This document shows, piece by piece, positions 1 to 5,127 of a stretch of 7,107 nucleotides of DNA (position 1 is its first letter; each line of letters starts with the position of its first letter). Under the pieces are notes generated by a model. The model did not search any database and was not told the DNA's origin. It saw only the letters and a program-made list of their open reading frames with translations. Both the position numbers and the translations under genes were made by a program. This DNA is from Pseudomonadota bacterium (GTDB lineage Bacteria; Pseudomonadota; Gammaproteobacteria; Xanthomonadales; Rhodanobacteraceae), in NCBI GenBank assembly GCA_021787175.1, contig JAJYMF010000170.1, positions 1 through 7,107 on the forward strand, written 5' to 3'.

Positions 1-204
1 GCCGACCTCGTGGTCTGTCGCAACGTGACGATCTACATGAGCCCGGATGCGAGGCGCTCGGTCGCCGCCCACCTGTACGACGCGCTCGCGCCGGGTGGTT
101 GGCTGCTCGTCGGGCCCGCAGAGCCCTCGGCCGAGACGTACCAGCGGTTCATCCCCCACGTCATCGACGGGATCACGCTCTACCAGCGGCCGTTCGACGA
201 GCCG
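1..204 (+). other. C-terminal part of a CheR-type SAM methyltransferase domain, fused in frame to rpoN
   Basis: Codons 1-64 give DLVVCRNVTIYMSP, then a helix, then LAPGGWLLVGPAEPS and finally ITLYQRP. This is the order seen at the end of the SAM-binding domain of CheR chemoreceptor glutamate methyltransferases: the D-L-x-x-C-R-N-V-x-I-Y block, the L-x-P-G-G-x-L-x-x-G strand-turn, and the closing L-Y-x-x-P. The wording CRNVTIY plus PGGWLLVG.AEP resembles CheR proteins that carry TPR repeats after a Pro/Ala linker; that comparison is from memory. The N-terminal ~200 residues of the domain would lie left of the window. Family assignment is fairly firm. Whether it is truly part of the rpoN gene is doubtful. 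Confidence 0.75.
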
Positions 205-1566
205 TCGGCTCACCTGGTGCGTCCGACTGGGGCGGACACGGCGAATCGGCGCGGTGCCGCGCCGCCCGCCGCCGCGCCGCCCGCCGCCGCGCCGCCCGCC
301 GCGGAGGAATTCACCTACGACGCTCCCGCCGAACGGACGACGGCGGCCGCGACGGACGAGACCGGCGAAGCCTGGGAGCCGTCGGAACGTTACGAGGACG
401 GCCTCGATTTCGGCAGCCTCGGCGCCCACGGCAGCGCCGGTGCCGCCGGCGACGACGAGGATCGCGTCGAAGCCCAGGACGCCGCGCCCGAAGGCCTGCG
501 CGAGCACCTGCAGTGGCAGGTCAATCTGCTGCCGCTGTCGGCGCGCGATCGTGCCGTTGCGCTGGCCCTGATCGATGCGCTCGACGACGACGGTTACCTG
601 CGCGAAGGCCTGGAGCCGGTCCTGGCGGCGTTGGATGCCGGCATCGCGATCGCCGAGGTCGAGGCGGTGCGTCATCGCCTGCAGCGGCTGGATCCGGTCG
701 GGATCGGCAGCCTCGATCTGCGCGACTGCCTCGGCGTGCAGATCGACGCGCTGGAAGCCGCCACGCCGCAGCGCGACCTGGCGCGGCGGATCGTCGCCGA
801 GGAGCTGGAGACGCTGGCGCGCCAGGATCTGGGGCGCATCGCGCGCCGTCTGCGCGCCGAGCCCGAGGATGTCGCCGAGGCGGCGGCGCTGATCCGCGCG
901 CTGGACCCGCGCCCCGGCGCGACGCTGTCGGCGCCGGTGGTCGAATACGTCGCCCCCGACGCCTACGCGATCCGCGACCAGGGCCGCTGGCGCGTGGCGC
1001 TGGCCGCGGGCAGCATGCCGCGGCTGGCGATCAACCAGCACTACTGCTCGCTGATCGCGCGCGCGCGCCGCGACGACGCCGCCTACATGAAGGGCCAGCT
1101 GCAGGAGGCGCGCTGGCTGCTGAAGAGCCTGCGCGCGCGCGCCGATACCCTGCTCAAGGTGGCCGAGGCGATCGTGCGCCAGCAGAGCGCGTTTCTCGAT
1201 TACGGCCCCGAGGCGATGCGTCCGCTGGTGCTGCGCGAGGTCGCCGAGGAAGTCGGCATGCACGAGTCGACCATCTCGCGGGTGACCACGCGCAAATACC
1301 TGCACACCCCGCGCGGCACCTTCGAGTTCAAGTATTTCTTCTCCAGCGGCGTCGGCACCGACGACGGCGGCAGCGCTTCGGCGACCGCGATCCAGGCGAT
1401 GCTGCGCAAGCTGGTCGCCGCCGAGGACGCGCGCCGGCCGCTGTCGGACCAGGCGCTGGCGGAAGAACTCAAACAGCGCGGCATCAACGTCGCGCGGCGT
1501 ACCGTGGCCAAGTACCGCGAGGCGCTGCGTATCCCCAGTTCGTCTGAACGCCAGCGTGCCAGCTGA
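1..1566 (+). CDS. rpoN: RNA polymerase sigma-54 factor (RpoN), 5'-partial, with a CheR-like segment in place of its N-terminus
   Basis: The frame is open from the left edge and stops with TGA at 1564-1566. Numbering codons from base 1, residues ~1-65 are CheR-like (separate entry), 86-100 are an AAPPA repeat, and ~101-163 are an acidic variable linker. From ~164 on it is sigma-54: a core-binding domain with blocks such as DPVGIGSLDLRDC and ALDPRPG, the helix-turn-helix block from ~411 (LREVAEEVGMHESTISRVT), YFFSSGV, and the RpoN box ARRTVAKYRE at 498-507, which recognises the -24 element. Sigma-54 directs RNA polymerase to -24/-12 promoters and needs AAA+ activators acting through region I. 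Region I, a Gln/Leu-rich segment normally at the N-terminus (MTPQL.QAIRLLQ type), is not found in any of the three + frames upstream. The part after the repeat is ~420 residues, so with a ~50-60 residue region I it would have normal RpoN length. hpf follows 110 bp downstream, the usual neighbour. Identity as RpoN is very secure; the 5' structure is not. Confidence 0.93.
   Translation, partial: ADLVVCRNVTIYMSPDARRSVAAHLYDALAPGGWLLVGPAEPSAETYQRFIPHVIDGITLYQRPFDEPSAHLVRPTGADTANRRGAAPPAAAPPAAAPPAAEEFTYDAPAERTTAAATDETGEAWEPSERYEDGLDFGSLGAHGSAGAAGDDEDRVEAQDAAPEGLREHLQWQVNLLPLSARDRAVALALIDALDDDGYLREGLEPVLAALDAGIAIAEVEAVRHRLQRLDPVGIGSLDLRDCLGVQIDALEAATPQRDLARRIVAEELETLARQDLGRIARRLRAEPEDVAEAAALIRALDPRPGATLSAPVVEYVAPDAYAIRDQGRWRVALAAGSMPRLAINQHYCSLIARARRDDAAYMKGQLQEARWLLKSLRARADTLLKVAEAIVRQQSAFLDYGPEAMRPLVLREVAEEVGMHESTISRVTTRKYLHTPRGTFEFKYFFSSGVGTDDGGSASATAIQAMLRKLVAAEDARRPLSDQALAEELKQRGINVARRTVAKYREALRIPSSSERQRAS
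256..300 (+). repeat. Three perfect tandem copies of a 15-bp unit encoding AAPPA
   Basis: The unit GCCGCGCCGCCCGCC occurs at 256-270, 271-285 and 286-300 with no mismatch, in frame, coding Ala-Ala-Pro-Pro-Ala three times. It sits between the CheR-like segment and the sigma-54 acidic linker. Identity at the nucleotide level, including third positions, points to recent slippage or duplication. Such a GC-only repeat is also a place where assemblers or recombination can join unrelated sequences. Confidence 0.95.
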
Positions 1567-1664
1567 CCGGCGCGGAGGAACCGGATCACGTTCGCGCGTT
1601 CACAACTCCAGGAGCGGCCCGGCCGTCTCCCGTCACGCCGCTGCGGCGGCGCTGTTTCCACGCG

Positions 1665-1670
1665 AAGGAG
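1665..1670 (+). promoter_or_regulatory. Ribosome binding site of hpf
   Basis: AAGGAG lies 6 bases before the ATG at 1677. It is a strong Shine-Dalgarno and fixes the hpf start. Confidence 0.85.
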
Positions 1671-1676
1671 ATCACC

Positions 1677-1997
1677 ATGCAGGTCCAGATCAGCGGCCAT
1701 CAGATCGAGGTCACCGCGGCGCTGCGCGATCACGTGCAGTCCAAGCTCGACCGCCTCGGGCGCCACTTCGACAACGTCACCGGCCTCAGCGTGGTGCTGT
1801 CGGTGGAGAAACTGGTGCATCGCGCCGAGGGCACGCTGGCCGTGGCCGGGCGCACCCTGCATGCCGAGGCCAGTGACGGCGACATGTATGCCTCGGTCGA
1901 TCTGCTGTTCGACAAGCTGGTCGCGCAGCTGCGCAAATACAAGGAAAAAGTCACCGATCACCATCGCGACGAGGCTCGCGACGTGCGCGCCGTCTGA
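1677..1997 (+). CDS. hpf: Ribosome hibernation promoting factor, short form (HPF / RaiA family)
   Basis: The 106-residue protein matches the S30AE/sigma-54 modulation family. It opens with QVQISGHQIEVTAALRDHV followed by KLDRLGRHFDNV, then a beta strand region and a closing helix from about residue 76 (MYASVDLLFDKL). The family binds the decoding region of the 30S subunit in stationary phase and promotes inactive 100S ribosome dimers. The length fits the short form; there is no C-terminal dimerisation domain as in long HPF, so a separate dimerising factor would be expected by analogy with gamma-proteobacteria. The C-terminal tail is charged (KEKVTDHHRDEARD). The ATG has a good ribosome binding site (1665-1670). 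Position directly after rpoN is the classic location, where the gene was once called the sigma-54 modulation protein. ptsN starts 7 bases after the stop, so the two are likely co-transcribed and translationally coupled. Confidence 0.95.
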   Translation: MQVQISGHQIEVTAALRDHVQSKLDRLGRHFDNVTGLSVVLSVEKLVHRAEGTLAVAGRTLHAEASDGDMYASVDLLFDKLVAQLRKYKEKVTDHHRDEARDVRAV

Positions 1998-2004
1998 GCG
2001 GCGC

Positions 2005-2463
2005 GTGCATTTCGTCGAACTGCTGGGCCCGGCCGCGTGCGCGGTCGGGCTCGCCGCCGGCAGCAAGCACCGTCTGCTCGAGGACATCGCCCGCCGGCTG
2101 GCGCCGGATGCGGCGACGGCGCTGCCGCTGCTGGACGCCCTGAACGAGCGCGAACACCTCGGCGGTACCGGTCTGGGCGGCGGCGCCGCGCTGCCGCACG
2201 GCCGCTGCACGGGCCTGGCGGCGCCGCGCGCCGGCCTGTTCCGGCTGGCCCGCGGCGTCGACTTCGGCGCCGCCGACGGCGTGCCGGTGGATCTGGTGGC
2301 CGTGCTGGCCGTGCCGGTGCAGTACACCGCCGCCCAGCTGGCACTGCTGGCCGAGATGGCGGAGGCGCTGGCCGACGCCGGCCTGCGCCAGCGTCTGCGC
2401 GCCGCCGCGGATGCTGCGGGCTTGCGCGCCGAACTGGCAGAATGGACGCGCCGCGCCGGCTGA
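2005..2463 (+). CDS. ptsN: Nitrogen-PTS EIIA component (EIIA-Ntr)
   Basis: This 152-residue protein is a PTS EIIA type-2 (fructose/nitrogen) domain. The block NEREHLGGTGLGGG followed by ALPHGR contains the phosphorylated histidine, about His65, in the same setting as the active-site histidine of E. coli PtsN. EIIA-Ntr is a regulatory phosphoacceptor rather than a sugar transporter part; in other proteobacteria it controls potassium transport and sensor kinases according to its phosphorylation state. Here the donor would be the HPr/enzyme I encoded downstream. I chose the GTG at 2005, which gives MHFVELLGP, family-typical length and a 7-bp gap to hpf. No in-frame ATG fits; the ATGs further upstream lie deep in hpf. 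The Shine-Dalgarno is poor (GAGCGG around 1996-2001), so translation probably depends on coupling to hpf. Confidence 0.92.
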   Translation: MHFVELLGPAACAVGLAAGSKHRLLEDIARRLAPDAATALPLLDALNEREHLGGTGLGGGAALPHGRCTGLAAPRAGLFRLARGVDFGAADGVPVDLVAVLAVPVQYTAAQLALLAEMAEALADAGLRQRLRAAADAAGLRAELAEWTRRAG

Positions 2464-2480
2464 GCCGCGACGCCGGCACC

Positions 2481-2485
2481 GGGAG
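2481..2485 (+). promoter_or_regulatory. Probable ribosome binding site of hprK
   Basis: GGGAG ends 4 bases before GTG 2490. It is the best purine-rich stretch near either candidate start and is the reason for preferring GTG 2490 over ATG 2442. Confidence 0.5.
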
Positions 2486-2489
2486 CCGC

Positions 2490-3440
2490 GTGGACCGACT
2501 GACCGCACGACAGCTGTATGACGGGGTGCACGAGCGCCTGGCGCTGCGCTGGCTGGCCGGCCTGCGCGGCGAGGCGCGCCTGCTCGAGCCCGGCGCCACG
2601 CAGGCACGGCGGCCGTCGCTGGTCGGCTACCTCAATGTCATCTACCCCAACAAGGTGCAGATCATCGGCACCGAGGAACTGGCCTATCTCGACGCTCTGG
2701 AGGCCCGCCAGCGCTGGGAGACGGTGCAGAAGATCGTCGCCCAGCGCCCGCTGGCGCTGATCGTGACCAAGGATCAGGCGGTGCCCGCCGATCTGCGCGA
2801 GGCCGCCGACGAGACCGACACGCCGCTGTGGATCAGCGCCAAGCGCGGCCACGAACTGCTGACCTGGCTGCAGTACCACCTGGCCCGGCAGCTGGCGCGC
2901 TCGCTGACCCTGCACGGCGTGTTCGTCGAGGTGTACTCGATCGGCGTGCTGATCACCGGCGAGTCCGGCACCGGCAAGAGCGAGCTGGCGCTGGATCTGC
3001 TGACCCGCGGCCATCGCCTGGTCGCCGACGACGCGCCCGAGTTCACCCTGATCGCGCCCGACGTGATCGACGGCAGCTGTCCGGAGATGCTGCGCGACCT
3101 GATCGAGGTGCGCGGGCTGGGCGTGCTCAACGTGCGCGAGATGTTCGGCCACACCGCGGTCAAGGCCTCCAAATATCTGCGCCTGATCGTGCATCTGCAG
3201 CCGCTGGACGCGATCGCCGATCCCGACGGCATGCTGCGGCTGACCGGCGTGACCGGCGTGCGCGAGCTGTTCGACGTCAAGGTGCCGGTGATCACCATTC
3301 CGGTCGCGCCGGGGCGCAATCTCGCGGTGCTGGTCGAGGCCGCGGTGCGCAGCCACATGCTCAAGGGCAAGGGGATCGACCCCGCGCAGACCTTCATCGA
3401 CCGCCAGGCGCACCAGCTGCGCCGCCTGCCGCCGTGGTGA
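2490..3440 (+). CDS. hprK: HPr kinase/phosphorylase (HprK)
   Basis: HprK is a bifunctional enzyme that phosphorylates HPr on Ser46 and removes that phosphate by phosphorolysis. From GTG 2490 it is 316 residues, the usual size. The N-terminal domain (about 1-130) has TARQLYDG and LVGYLNVIYPNKVQIIG. The catalytic domain starts near His142 (LHGVFVEVYSIGVLITG), followed by the P-loop GESGTGKS at 157-164, LVADD with the acidic pair at 180-181, and the HprK signature EVRGLGVLNVREMFG at about 206-220. All these match the family. An alternative ATG at 2442 would add 16 residues and overlap the end of ptsN; GTG 2490 fits family N-termini better and has GGGAG just upstream. It lies 26 bp after ptsN and 4 bp before rapZ. 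Its substrate HPr is encoded three genes downstream with Ser46 intact, so the pair is probably functional. Confidence 0.95.
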   Translation: MDRLTARQLYDGVHERLALRWLAGLRGEARLLEPGATQARRPSLVGYLNVIYPNKVQIIGTEELAYLDALEARQRWETVQKIVAQRPLALIVTKDQAVPADLREAADETDTPLWISAKRGHELLTWLQYHLARQLARSLTLHGVFVEVYSIGVLITGESGTGKSELALDLLTRGHRLVADDAPEFTLIAPDVIDGSCPEMLRDLIEVRGLGVLNVREMFGHTAVKASKYLRLIVHLQPLDAIADPDGMLRLTGVTGVRELFDVKVPVITIPVAPGRNLAVLVEAAVRSHMLKGKGIDPAQTFIDRQAHQLRRLPPW

Positions 3441-3444
3441 CCGC

Positions 3445-4311
3445 ATGAACAGCGAAACGCCGCGCATCGTGGTGCTGACCGGCCTGTCCGGCGGCGGCAA
3501 GACCGTGGCCCTGCGCGCGCTGGAGGACCTCGGCTACTACTGTGTCGACAACCTGCCGCTGGCGCTGATGCCGGCGCTGGTGCGCGCGCTGGTGGCCGAT
3601 GCCGCCGGTCCGCGCCGCATCGCCATCGGCGTCGACGTGCGCACCCGCGGCGGCGAGCTGGAACGCATGCCGACGGTGCTCGCCGAGCTGGCCGCCGCCG
3701 GCACCGCCGCGGAGCTGGTGTTCGTCGAGGCGCGCGACGAGGTGCTGCTGAAACGCTATGCGGAGACGCGCCGCCGGCATCCGCTGTCCGGCGCGGGGCT
3801 GTCGCTGGCCGGCGCCATCGCGCGCGAGCGCACCCTGCTCAAGCCGCTGGCGGCGCTGGCCGATCGCGTCGTCGATTCCAGCGAGCTCAATGTGCACCAG
3901 CTGCGCCGGCTGATCGCCACCGGCTACGGCCTGTGCGAGCGCGGGCTGACGCTGATGTTCGAGTCGTTCGCCTACCGCAAGGGCCTGCCGCCCGACGCCG
4001 ACTTCGTGTTCGACGCCCGCTGCCTGCCCAACCCGCACTGGGACCCGACGCTGCGGCCGCTGTCGGGCAAGGATGCGGCGGTGCGCGCGTATCTCGAGGC
4101 ACAGCCGGCGGTGCGCGAGTACCTGGACGATCTGATCCGCCTGCTGGACACCTGGCTGCCGCGTTTCGAGGGCGAAGACCGCAGTTACGTCACCGTCAGC
4201 ATCGGCTGCACCGGCGGCCGCCACCGTTCGGTGTTTCTGGCCGAGCGCCTCGCCGAACACTTCCGCGACGGCCATGCGCACGTGCTCAGCTTTCATCGCG
4301 AGATCGAGTAG
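3445..4311 (+). CDS. rapZ: RapZ (YvcJ/YhbJ) family nucleotide-binding RNA adaptor protein
   Basis: The 288-residue protein has the full RapZ layout. An N-terminal P-loop GLSGGGKT at residues 13-20 is followed by ALEDLGYYCVDNLPLALMP, DVRTRGGELERM, the SFAYRKGLPPDADFVFDARCLPNPHW block, and the C-terminal signature IGCTGGRHRSV at about 253-263. In E. coli RapZ guides RNase E to the small RNA GlmZ and so controls glucosamine-6-phosphate synthase; in other groups the family is known only as an ATP/GTP-binding protein. Differences from the common GxSGSGKS P-loop are Gly for Ser and Thr for Ser, both compatible with GxxGxGK[ST]. The protein ends in SFHREIE, without the basic tail I recall for E. coli RapZ. 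Its start is 4 bp after hprK and its stop is 4 bp before manX, so it sits inside one transcript. No clear Shine-Dalgarno is seen. Confidence 0.95.
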   Translation: MNSETPRIVVLTGLSGGGKTVALRALEDLGYYCVDNLPLALMPALVRALVADAAGPRRIAIGVDVRTRGGELERMPTVLAELAAAGTAAELVFVEARDEVLLKRYAETRRRHPLSGAGLSLAGAIARERTLLKPLAALADRVVDSSELNVHQLRRLIATGYGLCERGLTLMFESFAYRKGLPPDADFVFDARCLPNPHWDPTLRPLSGKDAAVRAYLEAQPAVREYLDDLIRLLDTWLPRFEGEDRSYVTVSIGCTGGRHRSVFLAERLAEHFRDGHAHVLSFHREIE

Positions 4312-4315
4312 GCGT

Positions 4316-4732
4316 ATGGCCGTCGGCATCCTGCTGGTCACCCACGAGGGCGTCGCCAGCGCGCTCAGCGCTGCCGCCCGGCACGTGCTGGCGCGGTTGC
4401 CGGATACCCTGGACCTGTTCGAGGTCGCTGCCGCCGCCGATCCCGAACGCGCGCTCGCCGACGCCGCCCACCACGCGCGCGATCTCGATCGCGGCGACGG
4501 CGTGCTGGTGCTGTCGGACCTTTACGGCGCCACGCCCTGCAACGTCGCCCAGCGCCTGCGCGAGCGTGGTGCGCGGGTGCGCTGCGTGGCCGGGCTCAAC
4601 CTGCCGATGCTGCTGCGCGTGCTCAACTACGCCGAGCGGCCGCTGGACGAGCTGGCCGAGATCGCTGCCAGCGGCGGCCGCGGCGGCATCGTGCCCGACG
4701 GCGCCGCGCCGTCCGGACCCGGACGCGGCTGA
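4316..4732 (+). CDS. manX: PTS EIIA component, mannose (EIIA-Man) family
   Basis: The 138-residue protein is a stand-alone EIIA-Man domain. The opening GILLVTHEGVASAL carries the phosphoacceptor His10, and the later DLYGATPCN loop matches the D-L-[FY]-G-[GA]-T-P-x-N motif of the family, which forms the active-site surroundings. NLPMLLRVLNY corresponds to the conserved N[ML]P[ML]LL helix. It would accept phosphate from HPr. There is no fused or neighbouring EIIB, EIIC or EIID, so a role in regulation rather than mannose uptake is likely, as proposed for similar orphan EIIA-Man proteins in proteobacteria. The symbol follows common usage and does not imply mannose transport. The C-terminus ends in a Gly/Pro/Ala-rich tail (about residues 120-138). 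The ATG at 4316 lies 4 bp after the rapZ TAG; an upstream in-frame ATG at 4274 would overlap rapZ and disrupt the family N-terminus. Confidence 0.92.
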   Translation: MAVGILLVTHEGVASALSAAARHVLARLPDTLDLFEVAAAADPERALADAAHHARDLDRGDGVLVLSDLYGATPCNVAQRLRERGARVRCVAGLNLPMLLRVLNYAERPLDELAEIAASGGRGGIVPDGAAPSGPGRG

Positions 4733-4738
4733 GCAGCG

Positions 4739-4802
4739 TGCGCGCGGGGCTCGACCTCGCCGCGCGCAGCCCGCATGCTTGCGGCAGGGCCGGTTGCCGG
4801 CC
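4739..4802 (+). promoter_or_regulatory. Three consecutive short hairpins in the manX-ptsH spacer
   Basis: The spacer 4733-4826 contains a perfect 9-bp inverted repeat, TGCGCGCGG (4739-4747) and CCGCGCGCA (4760-4768) with a 12-nt loop. Next comes CCGCA-TGCT-TGCGG (4771-4784), then GGCCGG-TTG-CCGGCC (4788-4802). They precede the ptsH ribosome binding site and lack a U-run, so an intrinsic terminator is unlikely. They could stabilise or mark a processing point in the mRNA. In DNA this GC-rich short stems arise by chance easily. Confidence 0.4.
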
Positions 4803-4816
4803 GGGCGGCCGCATTC

Positions 4817-4823
4817 GGAGGGG
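4817..4823 (+). promoter_or_regulatory. Ribosome binding site of ptsH
   Basis: GGAGGGG ends 3 bases before the ATG at 4827; the GGAG core has about 6 bases of spacing. It is the clearest Shine-Dalgarno of the PTS part of the cluster and fits the high expression expected of HPr. Confidence 0.8.
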
Positions 4824-4826
4824 CTC

Positions 4827-5096
4827 ATGCAGGAACAGGACATCGTCATCAGCAACCGGCTCGGCCTGCACGCGCGCGCGGCAGCCAAGCTGGTGCAACT
4901 GCTGCAGGGCTTTCGCGCCAGCGTCTGGCTGCTGCACCGCGGCCGCGAGATCAACGCCAAGAGCATCATGGGCGTGATGATGCTAGCGGCCGGGCAGGGC
5001 AGCGAGCTGACCGTTCGCGCCGATGGCGACGACGCGGCGGCGGCGCTGGCGGCGGTGGTCGACCTGTTCGCGCGCAAGTTCGACGAGGGCGCATGA
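4827..5096 (+). CDS. ptsH: Phosphocarrier protein HPr
   Basis: The 89-residue protein has the HPr layout. Asn10-Arg11-Leu-Gly-Leu-His15-Ala-Arg17 is the phosphohistidine site, which receives phosphate from enzyme I and passes it to EIIA proteins. Ser46, within INAKSIMGVMML, is the site used by HprK. Both are intact, and with hprK in the same cluster this HPr is probably controlled at Ser46 too. It is the only HPr-type protein here, so it may serve both EIIA-Ntr and EIIA-Man. The ATG has a strong ribosome binding site and the Ser/His numbering matches classic HPr exactly, which supports the start. It is preceded by a 94-bp spacer with hairpins and followed 31 bp later by ptsI. Confidence 0.97.
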   Translation: MQEQDIVISNRLGLHARAAAKLVQLLQGFRASVWLLHRGREINAKSIMGVMMLAAGQGSELTVRADGDDAAAALAAVVDLFARKFDEGA

Positions 5097-5127
5097 GCCG
5101 GATCGCGCCCAGCTGCGAGCCGCCGCC

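Noticed and set aside
307..312. An EcoRI site (GAATTC) just after the repeat, suggesting a cloning join
   Set aside because: A single six-base site is weak evidence and it falls in plausible sigma-54 linker coding sequence; no vector sequence is seen.
1056..1142. Alternating CG tracts at 1056-1068 and 1131-1142 (possible Z-DNA)
   Set aside because: They encode runs of Ala/Arg in the sigma-54 core with the preferred GCG and CGC codons; composition explains them.
1567..1676. Possible promoter or terminator in the 110-bp rpoN-hpf spacer
   Set aside because: I see only a loose 7-bp stem (1570-1576 with 1591-1597, one G-T pair, 14-nt loop) and a 5-bp stem (1636-1640 with 1644-1648). There is no U-run, no -24/-12 element and no convincing -35/-10 pair.
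1556..1876. A + strand frame bridging the rpoN-hpf spacer
   Set aside because: It has no own ribosome binding site, overlaps hpf in another frame and gives an Arg/Gly/Ala-rich sequence with no motif.
1200..3500. A 766-codon open frame on the - strand
   Set aside because: It lies opposite rpoN, hpf, ptsN and hprK, whose proteins are clearly recognisable. Its translation is compositionally odd (Gln/His/Ala/Arg-rich) with no family motif. High GC with biased codons removes stops on the opposite strand.
3394..4341. A 315-codon open frame on the - strand opposite rapZ
   Set aside because: Same kind of GC-driven shadow; RapZ motifs on the + strand account for the sequence.
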